Shown here one piece after another: positions 1 to 10,899 of a DNA stretch of 64,000 bases. The position numbers and the translations under genes are program-made. Location: the NCBI GenBank assembly GCA_028583605.1, contig CM053332.1, positions 13,752,442 to 13,816,441 on the forward strand, in the 5' to 3' direction. Source of the DNA: Dastarcus helophoroides. Taxonomy: Eukaryota; Arthropoda; Insecta; Coleoptera; Bothrideridae. Each line of letters opens with the position of its first letter. Position 1 is the stretch's first letter. Under the pieces are notes generated by a model, which was not told the origin of the DNA, did no database searches, and saw only the letters and a list, made by a program, of their open reading frames with translations.

Positions 1-612
1 AGGATCAACCTTAAGAGGGCGCCAGGGCACAAAGGAATACAACAGTGAAGCTGCAGACCAACTCGCTAGAGAAGGATCTGCATTCGTCATTTCTTGGACC
101 TGAACCGGCTTTTGTTTTTCTGAAAGTAAATCAACAATAAGGTCAAAAAATGGGAAGCAAAGTCAAGAATTTCCCACTGGGAGATCATATCCAGGACTAT
201 GACAGGCGAAAAGAATCATATCTGGAACGCTTGAAAAAACAAAGGGTTACTTAGAACTCAGCATATCCGAATTGAGGATACTAACCGGCCTGTTAACAGG
301 ACATAGCCCTATGAAGTACCACCTCAAGAAAATGGGTCAAGCTGAGACAGACCTATGTCGCTTTTGCGCAGAAATTGCGGAGACTGCAGAAAATGTGCTA
401 TGCAAGTGCGAGGTGCTTGCACGCAAAAGGCACGTCCAACTTAGACCCCTGAGATGTAGAAAAAGTCAATCCTAAGTTCATAATAAACTTCTACAAGTGT
501 TTGAACCTGGGAACTACATAGATCAGGGTATGCACAAAAGGTCTCCTTAGGTCGAGATGCGGGGTGGACGAAAAGAAACACAAAACGACCCATATATAAT
601 CTAATCTAATCT
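1..612 (+). mobile_element. 3' end of a jockey/R1-like non-LTR retrotransposon (RNase H and C-terminal tail), broken
   Basis: The first 110 bases read, with a frameshift, as the end of a retrotransposon RNase H domain: GHKGI, then NSEAADQLAREGSA, which is the usual GNExADxLAREGS segment carrying the last catalytic Asp. Bases 272-475 continue as ILTGLLTGH...LCRFC...LCKCEVLARKR, the Cys-rich tail found downstream of reverse transcriptase in jockey/R1-type LINEs; the usual His of the C2HC motif appears to be Asn. The element ends in a short tandem tail, TAATCTAATCTAATCTAA, typical of LINE 3' ends. Its 5' part lies outside the window. Family assignment is by motif recall only. Confidence 0.75.
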
Positions 613-834
613 AAATAGGCAACAAATCGCTTGTTTCACAACTCCTTGAGGACAAGCGACATTTCCAAAGGTTGCTGTCTCACTTGCGATAGTACTCAGA
701 AACTAGTTTAGCTATTTGATAGATATGAACGCATGACAAAATTTCTAGACCTTGATATTTGTTCCAGTTTGTCTAGAGAATCCGGTTTGCCCTTACACAG
801 TGGCGCAGTTGTGTCTACGAGTGTGTACTAGCCT
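613..834. mobile_element. Truncated copy of the PIF/Harbinger-like MITE (full copy at 39975-40269)
   Basis: The right end reads ACGAGTGTGTACTAGCCT and matches the right terminus of the 295-bp MITE near 40 kb; the interior shares ACAAATCG, CTTGAGGACAAGC-like and GAAACTAGTTT words in the same order. The left terminus is missing and is replaced by the tail of the LINE that ends at about 612, so the LINE probably inserted into the MITE. Confidence 0.55.
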
Positions 835-1040
835 TAGTAATAAAAATACCTTCGTTTTGCATTGCTATGGAAAATAGCAGGATGCAGGCAGCTACTACTA
901 GGGAGAAACAGAAACAGCATACGTTTAATCGGCACCAACTTTCGGTAGCCTATTGTTACCTCGAGTTACACTGCAGTACTTATTTCAACGGTTGATTCGA
1001 CCTTAGAAACCAGAGCGTTTCTTAAAAACGTGGGATGGAT

Positions 1041-1114
1041 GAAGCCGTCAGCGGGAATCGAACCCAGCTCTCTTAGGTAGTAGTACAGCGCCTTCACCAC
1101 TGGACCATGTCTCC
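1041..1114 (-). repeat. tRNA-derived sequence (SINE head or tRNA pseudogene)
   Basis: On the minus strand there is an A-box-like TGGTCCAGTGG followed about 40 bases later by a perfect B box, GGGTTCGATTCCC. The body does not fold into a full cloverleaf: the acceptor arms do not pair and the T stem is only partly paired. This fits a degraded SINE head or tRNA pseudogene, not a working tRNA gene. The A box resembles that of Glu/Asp-type tRNAs. Confidence 0.5.
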
Positions 1115-1699
1115 TTATATGTAGTGTAATGTTTATGCTTATTCACAAATCAAGCTACTAGCGAGTTAACACAATATACAATCTTAAGATCTACATACAT
1201 TTTGTATTTGCGTCTTTCTGTATCAAGCAAGCAAAAGTCTGGAGCTTCTTACTTATTACATATTTAGCGGACAAACATGAGACAGCAAAGCATAAAACAC
1301 TGGAGATCAAATAGTCTTCCTGAGTTGACCTACTATTAATGAAAAAATGTCAGTAGATTTGTAGCGATTAAATGAAAACGTATCGAATTGAAGACGTCCT
1401 GTAATTGTAACAAGAGTGGACACAAATTATAAAATTTTATTTGACAATCTACGTAAGATGGGTTTTAGAAGTTGATTTAAAGGGACCTCGCAAAGCAAAT
1501 TGAAGACACTTCCATTTATGCCCAGTTCGTGAGACACAATTTCAAATAGTTTTTTATCGTATCTCAAACTGTATTTAACAAGAAATTTAATAAACAAATA
1601 ATAAAAAAACTCACAGTATGTAAATAATGCGCTTTGCAGGTGGATTGAACTTAAAATAAAACCTTACTTTTTCCTGACTGATTTTGCTTTACAGAATCT
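1115..1699. other. AT-rich DNA, nothing recognised
   Basis: No long open frame, no repeat shared with the rest of the window and no RNA-like structure seen. Confidence 0.5.
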
Positions 1700-3923
1700 T
1701 TGACTTATTAGCCGACCATGCACGAATGAATTTGATCTGCGGATTTAATCCGTAACGATAAATCTGCGCACTTGGCTAGTTACCAAATATGCCAATATAC
1801 CAAAATGATGCTTTCCACTAACTTACATATCTGTACACATATTGTAACCTTCAATTAAATCCGTCAGTTAAAACCTCACTTTGATAGGCTAATACTCGAC
1901 AGTTTTGTACGAATTGGACTCAGCTCGCGGTATGTTTGCATGCACCCGAGATTTAGCTGTTGTTATGTGGCATTTTAAAGTAAAAGATGTCAAAGTTAGA
2001 AAGAATCGAAACCTTTAACAGCCACTAACTGACACATTTAGTGTGTGCAAGTTAAAGTCTGCCGATTAGTCTGTGGCTCGGCGCTGTCCATTAGCCGGCG
2101 AAAGACGAACGAATCTGATCTGTTGATTTAATCCGTGAAGGTATATCTGCACACTTGACTCGTTACATACCTAATATGATCCTTTCCACTAACGTACATA
2201 TCTGTAAACATACTATAACCTCCAATTAAATCCGTGTTCAAGAACTTCACGTTACTGGGCTAATACTCGTCACTTTTGTACGAATTGGACCCAGCTCGCG
2301 ATATGTTTTGCATACAGCCAAAATTTAGCTAGTGTTATCTGGTCTTTTTGAGTAAAAGACGTCAAAATCAGAACGAATCAAAACCTTTAACAGCCACTAA
2401 CTGACACATTTAGTGTGTGCAAGTTAAGGTCTAGCGATTAGTCTGTGGCTCGACCCTGTCCATTAGCCGGCGATACACGAACGAATCTGATCTGTGGATT
2501 TAATCCGTGAAGATATATCTGCGCACTTGGCTCGTTACATACCACTAACGTACATATCAACATATCTGTACACGTATTGTAATTTTCAATTAAATTCGTC
2601 AGTTAAAACCGCACGTTGGTGGGCTAATACTCGTCAGTTTTGTACGAATTGAACTCGTCTTGTGGTATGTTTGCATGCACCCGAGATTTAGCTGGTGTTA
2701 TCTGGCATTTTTGAGTAAAAGATGTCAAAGTCGGAAAGAATCAAAACCTTTAAAATCCATTAACTGACATATCTAGTCTGTGCAGGATAGTCTGCCAATT
2801 AGTTTGTAGCTCGGCCCTGTCCATTAGCCGGTCATATGCGAGCGATTCTAATCTGAGGATCTAATCCGTACAAATATATCTGCGCACTTGGCTCGTTACA
2901 TACCAAATATGATGCTTTTTACTAACGTACATATCAACATATCTGTACACGTATTGTAACTTTCAATTAAATCAGCCAGTTAAAACCGCACGTTCGTGGA
3001 CTAATAATCGTCAGTTTTGTACGAATTGAACTCGTCTTGTAGTATGTTTGCATGCACCCGAGATTTAGCTGCTGTTATCTGACATTTTTGGGTAAAAAAT
3101 GTCGAAGTCGGAAACAATTAAAACCTTTAAGAGCCGCTAACTGACATATCTAGTCTGTGTAGGATAAAGTCTGCCGATTAGTCTGCAGTTCGGCCATGTC
3201 CATTAGCCGGTCATATGTGAACGATTCTGATCTGCGGATTTAATCCATACAGATATATCTGCGCACTTGACTCATTACATACCAAATATGATGCTCTCCA
3301 CTAACGTACATATCTGTACACTTATTAAAACCTCCAATTAAATCCGTCATTCAAAAACTACATGTTACTAGGCTAATTCTCGTCAATTTTGTACGAATCG
3401 GACTCAGCTCGCGATATGTTTTGCATGCACCCGAGATTTAGCTGGTGTCATCTGGCATTTTTGAGGAAAAAACGTCAAAGTCAGAACGAATCAAACCCTT
3501 TAACAGCCACTAACATATTTAGTCTGTGTAAGTTAAAGTCTGCCGATTAGTCTGTGGCTCAGCCCTCTTTATTAGCCGGCCATACACAGGACGAATCTGA
3601 TCTGCGGATTTCATCCGTACAGATATGTCTGCGCACTTGGCTCGGTACATACCAAATATGATGCTCTCCACTAGCGTACATATCTGTACACTTATTAAAA
3701 CCTCCAATTAAATCCGTCATTTCAAAAACTTCATGTTACTGGGCTAATACTCGTCACTTTTGTACGAATTGGACTTGGCCCGCGACATGTTTTGCATGCA
3801 CCCGCGATTTAGCTGGTGTTTTCTGGCATTTTTAAGTGAAAGACGTCAAGGTCACCCATTAACTGACATATTTAATCTGTGCAAGATAAAGTCTGCCGAT
3901 TGGTCTGTGGTTTGGCCCTATCC
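1700..3923. repeat. Satellite-like tandem array, period about 370 bp, six diverged units
   Basis: The landmark ATTAGCCGGC (or variant) recurs at 1707, 2090, 2462, 2823, 3202 and 3571, with a decayed version at about 3923, giving periods of 383, 372, 361, 379, 369 and 352. Each unit carries the same ordered words: CTGCGGATTTAATCCGT, CGCACTTGGCTCGTTACATACC, CAATTAAATCCGTCA, GGGCTAATACTCGTCA, GACTCAGCTCGCGATATG, CACCCGAGATTTAGCTGGTG and CCTTTAACAGCCACTAACTG. Units differ by indels and point changes (roughly 85-90% alike by eye), so the array is not freshly homogenised. Each unit holds the imperfect palindrome GGATTTAATCC. Short open frames inside it are not conserved between units. Confidence 0.9.
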
Positions 3924-4083
3924 ATTAACGCAAAGTTAATTCCGCTGATTTGATATGTACCATACCCAATTCGTCGAGTAATCCGCTGGTGTATGAGTGG
4001 CTATTAACGCAAAGTTAATTCCGCTAATTTGATATGTGCCATATCCAATTCGTCGAGTACTTCGCTGGTGTATGGCCGGCTAT
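3924..4083. repeat. 79-bp tandem duplication at the right edge of the 370-bp satellite
   Basis: The words TTAACGCAAAGTTAATTCCG, ATATCCAATTCGTCGAGTA and CGCTGGTGTATG occur twice with a 79-bp offset (3924 and 4003). The first copy starts where the last satellite unit loses register (CCATTAACG in place of CCATTAGCC). Confidence 0.8.
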
Positions 4084-4338
4084 TGGATTAAACAAGTAGC
4101 TTCTTTGCCCGTTGCTATGCCAACGAATTTTATTGATGATAGACTTCTCACGAAGATCATGTCTAATCTGCACTCCCATACAAAGCTTCAGATCTATGTA
4201 GCTGTTCATTCATATAAGATTGTGGCTACTAAATATTTGTGCACTTCTATGACTTCCAAAGTTCACAAATATTTACAGTCGGGAAAACCTACACTCATGA
4301 ATGAACAGCTTCCTGAGCACGCCCTTAGCTTTGGATGA
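4036..4338 (+). other. 100-codon open frame, product not recognised
   Basis: An open frame begins inside the second 79-bp copy and runs into unique sequence. It resembles no family I know, has no signal peptide or repeat structure, and its start lies in repeat-derived DNA. The non-repeat part (IDDRLLTKIMSNLHSHTK and onward) could be a decayed coding fragment, but chance is equally plausible. Confidence 0.15.
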
Positions 4339-4886
4339 GAATTTCGGTGGCTATAAGTAACCACACTCCGTGTATAAATCTTTTAGTAGATTATCTGTAC
4401 AAATAAATAAAGTTGGTTTGATGCCACAGCAATCCAGTTTCATTCATGATTTTTCCTTTTAGTTCAGAGCATGTGCATTTTTCTAAAGGATTAATTTTGT
4501 TTCAGAAGCAGTCGATTCGTTGAACTCTGAGGAACTTTCAAGGTAAGTTGGTTGCTTTTTATACCATTGTCTTACATAAAATGCATTGTATGCCTATTAA
4601 AAGTTATGATTAATTTAAGAATAATCTTACAATTAATCAACATGAACTGATCATTTGTTATGATATAATTATTTTATAAAGACAAAAAAACTTTAATTAA
4701 TTATATATACGTTATATCATGAAGTCCATATAGTTATATAATTAATTTTATTTTTGCTTAATCACTTGGAGGACTTAAAAGTAGAAGTTATTTTTAAAAT
4801 TATGTTCTTCAGTTTTAATTTATCTTCAGATGTCAAATCTTGAATCTTAAAAGAAATTATTTGAAAAAACATTTTATTAATTAATG
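4339..4886. other. AT-rich DNA, nothing recognised
   Basis: Strongly AT-rich with no coding signal and no repeat shared with other parts of the window. Confidence 0.5.
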
Positions 4887-4888
4887 AT

Positions 4889-5406
4889 TTTTAGTATTTA
4901 CTTGTCGAAACATTTGTTAGCATTCGAGTTGGATATACCAAACTGACGGGATCTAACAAGATCGAAACCGCTATTTGCTTTCCAAACTTCGAATCTAATA
5001 AATGTTCAAACCTATTGATCTGTGCATTAGAATCCTTGTCTTCTGGGAACTTTTTCCTAGAGAGCAACCGCTTCGCTAGGTGGCAGTGTTTTAACTGTTG
5101 GTAGTTCAGCTACCTATGATTCACTATACACGCCTGGAGGGCTGCATGAATTTGTAGTCTTGGTTGAATTCTACTTGCATACGACATTGTTGGCGATGGC
5201 CATAGTTGCTCTACGGACCAATAGGTGGTAGTACTAAGAGTCACACGCTTGACGTCTGTGAATTTTTTAGTACTTACTTGTCGGAACATTTGTTAGCATT
5301 CGAGGATATTCCAAACTGACGAGATCTAACAAGATCGAAACCGGTATTTGGTTTCCAAACTTCGAATCTAATAAATGTTCAAACCTATTGGTCTGTGCAT
5401 TAGAAT
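4889..5406 (+). mobile_element. Short element flanked by 145-bp direct repeats (TRIM-like or Penelope-like)
   Basis: Two near-identical direct repeats lie at 4889-5033 and 5266-5406, about 94% alike by eye with one 2-base indel. Both run from TTAGTAYTTACTTGTCGRAAC to TCTGTGCATTAGAAT. The 232 bp between them contain GCCTGGAGGGCTGCATGAAT and CACACGCTTGACGTC. A third copy, inverted, lies at 56270-56411 with the same internal words beside it but partly inverted. Inside the repeat a segment starting TGTCGRAAC and ending TCTGTGCA would fit TG...CA LTR ends. Direct repeats around a tiny non-coding core suggest a miniature LTR element; mixed direct and inverted modules would also fit a Penelope-like relic. 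Confidence 0.6.
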
Positions 5407-5968
5407 GATGGTTTGATTTACAAAACCTTTGAGAGTTTCCTCACATCAACTTTATATCCAGTTTTATTTCGGGCGTTTTGTGCAACAGTAGTTCAAGTGG
5501 ATATACACCCAAGTGGATATACTCAAATAGATTCACACTGGAAGTTAATAAAGAACAGTCCAATTTGTAATAGTTAATGCAAATATGAAATATTGCTGCC
5601 ATCTGCTTAGTAGTACAAGTATTGAACATGGGTTTGTTTTGTACCGTCAGCGGTTGAATTTACACATATCAATGTTCTCAGTAGAACAAATTGAAAATAA
5701 AGAAATGTCTAAACATGTTGGTTAGGCCACTTTTGCACTAAACACCTCAGTTGTCCTTAATTACAAAAGTGCCTACTAATCAAATACTTCTAATGTTCAA
5801 TAAAATTCGAAATCGGATATACACCTCCACTAGTTCCATAATTGATAAATTAATGAACCCCTTCTGGTAGGATTTAATAATTAAAATTGTACACGAAGTA
5901 ACCATTTGATTTTTATTTTAAAAAATCTTGTTTTACTTTGCTACCCAATATGATAGCTGGAGATTCAG
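5407..5968. other. AT-rich DNA, nothing recognised
   Basis: A small duplication of GTGGATATAC around 5497-5522 is the only structure noticed. No gene is supported. Confidence 0.45.
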
Positions 5969-6024
5969 CTTAGCTATGCAGACTTAGTTATGCTAACTTA
6001 GCTATGCTAACTTAGCTATGCAGC
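5969..6024. repeat. 14-bp minisatellite, four units
   Basis: Four contiguous copies of CTTAGCTATGCAGA (variants CTTAGTTATGCTAA, CTTAGCTATGCTAA and CTTAGCTATGCAGC) with exact 14-bp spacing. Confidence 0.85.
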
Positions 6025-6181
6025 GAAATGTACATCGCAACAACGAATTTAAACAAAACATCATTCTGTAACCTAGCACGAATTTTCTGAAGCTGCATGC
6101 GCAGCATATCGAGTACGTTCGATTTATTTCGTTTATCCCAACTAATTTTAAAAATGATCTTAAGTAGGAGTCTCCACTTGG

Positions 6182-6590
6182 AAAATACATCGATGTTTTT
6201 ATACGATGTAATACGAAACTATACATCGATGTTGTTTCGATACGTCGATTTCCTTAACATCGATATTTTTAAACATCGAATATTTTAAGCCAGTATTTTC
6301 CAACCGCGCTCCATACATTTCTGACAACCGAAGATAAACGTCATCATGGTTGCCCCTCAAATAATTTTGATGACTAAAAAAAAAGGTTATTATTATTTAT
6401 TTCTGAATTTTTATTATCTCATATTTTGGCGACACACTTGGAACTTTCAACGACACACTATCGTATGAAAATACATTGATATTTTCCGATATTTCTTTGC
6501 TTTGTAAAACATTGATTGCTATTCGATGTTTTTAATGGAAACATCGAGTAATGTCGAAACATCATTAAATATCGAATATCCCTAATTATA
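6182..6590. repeat. ATCGATG-rich repeat with nested insertion
   Basis: CATCGATG, ATCGATA and AACATCGA words recur many times between 6188 and 6280, and again from about 6470 to 6585 in the form ACATTGAT, TCGATGTTTT and ACATCGAGTAATG. The two halves look like one mutated tandem or foldback repeat split by other DNA (6291-6477). The core resembles the TATCGATA-type sites bound by DREF in Drosophila, but such words are also common in miniature transposons. Confidence 0.55.
6291..6477. mobile_element. Possible small hAT-like element nested in the ATCGATG repeat
   Basis: The left side starts CAGTATTTTCCAACCGCGCT, like the CAGTGTTTCCCAACC ends common in hAT miniature elements. The right side has GAAAATAC followed by a decayed end. 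It sits exactly between the two halves of the ATCGATG repeat. A clear 8-bp duplication is not visible, so this is tentative. Confidence 0.3.
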
Positions 6591-7178
6591 AGGTCGACGA
6601 ATCGTCTTTTTTTTTTTTTTTTGTTTTTTTAAGCTTCCACAACCTCCGGAATAGTTGAGAAAATAAACACCTAAGTATTCTTGTCGCTGCACAGTACCTG
6701 CATTGAGAAATTAAAATGTTTGAGCTACGTTAGAAAATGCCCTGTTTTGCACATTTCTCATGAACAACCCAACTTCCGACAATGATTAATAAACTTTGAA
6801 AAGAAAAAATTCGGCTACTAGAACATTGAACATTAATTTTATGGATGCTCCGTTATTTATTTTTAAAAATTTCTATTTTTTTATATTCGTCAGATCGAAT
6901 AATAATTCTTGTGCTTCCTTTTATTTTTTAGAATTTCTATTTTTACCTTTCTTCAGAATGGTTAGTTAAGGAAACTGAAAAATGTAAAATAGCTGTAATT
7001 ATTTTCATATTAGTTTCGACTGTATGAAAGTACAAACTAATTTTTCGGCAAAATAAATCGTAAAAATTTATCACCCGTTAGTTAGGCGATGTTCTCTCTT
7101 AGTCAGTCTGCTTTATCAACAGCACCAGATTGGTTATAATGTTGTAAGCATCTCCGTCTTGAACCAGTGTTAATTAAG
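6591..7178. other. AT-rich DNA with a long T run, nothing coding
   Basis: An almost pure T tract at 6608-6630 resembles an old poly(A) tail read in reverse, but no retrotransposon body was recognised next to it. Confidence 0.45.
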
Positions 7179-7240
7179 AGAGCCAGAAGCGCCCTGTTAG
7201 GGGTGTTATGGGTTGATATACCCCTTCTAGGTGGTAAAAA
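7179..7240 (+). repeat. Tail fragment of the 31-37 kb dispersed module
   Basis: GCGCCCTGTTAGGGGTGTTA followed by TGGGTTGATATACCCC matches the conserved 3' tail (GCGCCCTGTTAGGAGCAGTA, then TGGGTTGATTTGTCCC) of the module found five times between 31.5 and 37.4 kb. Only the tail is present. Confidence 0.55.
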
Positions 7241-7479
7241 TTAATGAGTGAGACATCCTGCGTATTCACGAAAAAAATCCTGTTGTAAGAAATGTTGTCA
7301 GAGAAAGAATTCTTGAAAAGATGCAATGAAAAAGGAAGTACATGCGGCATATACGTTAATCTACATGATTATTTCATGGAGCAACAAAAATATATTTGAC
7401 TAATTTCACCTTTGTAGAGCATGTTTGAAATATTTACGTTCTTATCTGCCACTCGATATCTTAATGGCGGCACAAGTGG

Positions 7480-8060
7480 TGATGTTTCGCAGTGGAGCAA
7501 AGCAACCGGGACGTCTTTGTAGATATAGACTGCTCGACCTGGCGCTGGTGTTAATTGCGGCCGGCATGAATGGAGTAGGCGAGCCATAGCTCCACTACAC
7601 GAAGACGTGGCGGATTAGGGGTAGCGGAAAGGGGCGAAGGGTTGCAAAAGCGTGACGTCCCGTTCGGTCGAGCGGCGGCGGGAAAGGCGCCGTGGGATCC
7701 AGCCGGAAATGGGCAGACATCGGTTAGGTTGGTAAGCCACGCGCCCGCTACGTGTTGATACACTTGTTCCAGCTCTCGTCACACCATCCAGCCTTTAGCC
7801 TCGATGCTACTTGTAGTACTTGTCCTGAATGCCGCATACACCGTCCCGCCTTACCAATAAACCGACGTGATCCCTTACGGCTTGTTTACCGCACGACCTC
7901 TTTTTCTGTGATATCGGTGTGGAACGTTAAGCTGCTCCGCGGGGGCTTCCCCGGTTACTCTCCATTTCGACGGCGTCATTCCCTTAAATGCTTACCTCTA
8001 TTTCTCTCACTTTGGCCAGATCATGTTGACACGGATCGGATGGTTCACGTTAAGTCTTAA
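7480..8060. other. CpG-rich island of unknown origin, possible transposon 5' region or non-coding first exon
   Basis: This stretch is visibly GC- and CpG-rich (GTTCGGTCGAGCGGCGGCGG, CGTGGCGGATTAGG, CTGCTCCGCGGGGG) in a window that is otherwise AT-rich. Overlapping open frames occur on both strands: 7752-8060 plus (102 codons), and 7551-7763 and 7369-7587 minus. None resembles a known family. A good 5' splice donor context, AGGTTG/GTAAGC, is at 7732 on the plus strand. An AATAAAG word follows at about 8150. A host promoter with untranslated first exon and a LINE 5' untranslated region are both possible. Confidence 0.35.
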
Positions 8061-8339
8061 ACGAGATTTTTCTCCCATTCCTTTTTCAAAAATCCATCAT
8101 CGATTTATCATGCCCGCAAGCATCTAGCTTTAATAATTTTCTGTTTTAATAAAGTATAAATTTTCTCTAACCAAATTCGAGTATTTCATTTCGTTATAAA
8201 CAGTTTTCGCATATGACGTTCTTCGAAGAATTAATACTTCTCACATTTATCCCACAATTAAACAATTAAAACAAATAAATAATACAATATAAACGATGCA
8301 CAGGGTATACGATACATTATAAGAATTAGAATTAAAAGT
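8061..8339. other. AT-rich DNA, nothing recognised
   Basis: Contains only a TTTTAATAAAGTATAAA stretch that could act as a polyadenylation signal for the island upstream. Confidence 0.4.
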
Positions 8340-8700
8340 GTTAACGGACGTTGGCTCAAACATAGCGTACTAGACTCTCGGGGTAGGTCCAGGGTTCGAT
8401 TCCCGGTCGCCGATCACACATTTTTAATTCTACTACACGTCATGCTCGTAACTATACTGTTAACATTAGTACCTTGAAACCACAACTTAGCATGTTGGTG
8501 ACGCGAACCCACTAGATTCTTCCCTACCAAAAATTGCTAAACATGGTATGTCCAGGGTTCGATTTCCGGTCGCCTATGATATATTTTTAATTCTACTACA
8601 AGTTATGCTCATTGCTATAGACACTTTAAAATTGGTATGTTGAAATCGCAACTTAGCATGTTGGTGATGCGAACCCGTAAGCTTTTTCTCTATCAAAAGT
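8340..8700 (+). repeat. Tandem tRNA-like repeat, period about 163-166 bp
   Basis: A B-box-like CCAGGGTTCGATT, followed by (C/T)CCGGTCGCC, occurs at 8389-8411 and again 163 bp later at 8552-8574. Each is followed by TTTTTAATTCTACTACA and CAACTTAGCATGTTGGTGA, the latter at about 8482 and 8648. The unit looks like a tRNA-related SINE present as a tandem dimer plus a partial third copy. No complete cloverleaf was seen. Confidence 0.6.
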
Positions 8701-9720
8701 CGCTCAAGGTGCCTAAAGGTTCCACTTTAAAAAACCATAGTAAGATGGTTGCTAAGGTTGGCTCTACCAGATCAACTTGATGTGGTAGAAATATTTGGTT
8801 TTTCGAGTTATGAAATAATACCATATCTTCCAAAATTTAGTAAATTAGATTCCATTTTCAACATTATTTGCATGCAAAGATTTTACTATAAATTTTGGGA
8901 GCACTTTATTTCTCTATTGCAAGTAAATGACCTTGTATAATTCACAATCAGTTGCACTTCTTTTAATATATGAATATTAACATATTACTTATTTAATTAA
9001 AAAGTGTAATAAATTTAAATATTATTTTTTAATAAATAATACTATGACATATAACGGCAACATTTAAGAAGTTTTAATGGAGTTCCCCACTAACTATTTG
9101 GTAGTGATTTTCTCGATAATCGATTCCAGGGGAGGCAGACGCTGAACGTATGAAAAGATTTTAAAAAGCAATTTACGATACAAGATATTTAAAAGCAATG
9201 TAATGTACTGAGATGCCACCTAAATCGATTTCAAGTATAATATCTTGTATCTTTCAATACTTCTATGTTATTTATTCGCGACATTCCTAATGTCTGTTCC
9301 TTCACATTATATCGAACGTGCATTTGATTTAAAATACGCTGTTTCGTAAGTTCGTTAATATAAAAATTTGTTAAAACTATGTATTTTAATTCACTTTACT
9401 GTACCTTACATTTTTGTAATTTTGAAATGTTAAGATTTGATTAGACATGAGATTGAACTGAAAAGTAACATTGCAATCATCTCCAATTCCTAATACTATC
9501 TTCAGTTCTTAATAATGAGGAAAACTATTTTAAGTAAGGTTCTTCATGGAAATGAAGGACTGCAATGGGTCAGCATGTCATGACGCGCAGTAGCTGATCG
9601 TATTTAGCAGAACTACCATCAGTCGACGTAGTTGCGCTTGGAAGAACGGTCACTCTGAAAACGCTTAGCAAACTTTAATCATATTAATGTCTTTGACTTT
9701 AATAGTACAATGCACAGACG
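8701..9720. other. AT-rich DNA, nothing recognised
   Basis: A 63-codon open frame at 8749-8940 has no recognisable product and no supporting context. Confidence 0.45.
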
Positions 9721-9785
9721 GATACGTTTAAGTATTTATCAAACACTGAATCTGATAAATGTCCAAATCCATCAATCTATGCAAT
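9721..9785 (+). repeat. Diverged fragment of the 4.9-kb direct-repeat family
   Basis: GAATCTGATAAATGTCCAAA, CCATCAATCTATGCAATAGA lines up with the repeat end GAATCTAATAAATGTTCAAA, CCTATTGATCTGTGCATTAGA. Confidence 0.45.
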
Positions 9786-10899
9786 AGAGAAAATTTGCTA
9801 GGCTAATTAATATCAGACGCAGCAAAAAAGTAAGTCATTCACTTTAAAGACAAGGCCGCCGTACGCCCATCAACTGCCCTTGTGCAAACTTTCTCAAAAT
9901 TTTAGGAATATAGCTGAAGGTTTGAATATAAGATGGAAAATTTTATAGTCTACACTTAAAAAAAAAAAATTAAGATCCTGAAATTTGCACTTCAATTTAG
10001 AAGAAAAAAATCGGCGAAGAGCGAGTTGGGCTCTCACGATTAGGGTCCTGTACCAATTATTGTAGTGAATAGTTAATAGACCAAATTAAATCATCTTCAC
10101 TTATGTATGTAATTTAAAATTTTATCCAAATTTTCTTGTGTTATAATTCGGAAATAAAAAAAAATTCTCCATTTTCAAATACACACTCTTTTCTACAATC
10201 AATCGCAATATTTATGGTACTGGTGTCTGTGATAATGTTCCAGGTAAAAAAGCATTCATTCGCAATGAATCGATGACTAACACAATTTATGGGATCGACT
10301 CGCTAAAATGTTCGATTCCAACTGCAATTACTGGGTTGCCTACAATTTAATAAATCGGTGCTAACTCCGAAGATATTCATCTAAATGAAATATAGTAAAA
10401 GATAAAAATCTGCATTCTATGCTTCGGCTAAACTAAGTTTTTTATTTCAAAAAAATTAATAGGCCAAAAAGCCTTGGAGTGCAAGCACCTATTTTTCCAT
10501 AAAATATTTTTTCACGATATCGAAAAATCTTGCAGTTTTTCGATAATCTATGACCCAATATCTACTAACCCGATTGAAATCTATTTAGAAACTCAGGGAG
10601 ACCATTTTGAACTGTATCGTGAGACCTTTGAACCAAAAATGTTAAAAAGAAATATTTGAGGATCCTTAAAGGTAGCTCTTTCAAATGATAGCTCACACGA
10701 TATACCACATGGGCTGAAAATTCTTTGGTCTGACCGAGAGATCGTGCCACAAATAAAAAATCTATCCTTATCTTAGAGTAGTAACCTTAATTAGAATACT
10801 GTCAAGGTTTCATAACATTTCATCCAATATGAGTTAAGTTATTGGCCTCAAAGTGACGCTACCTCTGCTATTTCTGTTTACAATGAAAAAAAAATGAAT
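9786..10899. other. AT-rich DNA with one short perfect hairpin
   Basis: TATCGAAAAA at 10518-10527 and TTTTTCGATA at 10536-10545 form a perfect 10-bp stem with an 8-base loop. The sequence around it (10474-10659) has a 61-codon open frame with no recognisable product. Confidence 0.45.

Noticed and set aside
1041..1114. Functional tRNA gene on the minus strand
   Set aside because: A and B boxes are present, but acceptor arms do not pair and the T stem is incomplete.
4036..4338. Novel 100-residue protein at the end of the satellite
   Set aside because: The start lies in a 79-bp duplication and no homology or coding context supports it.
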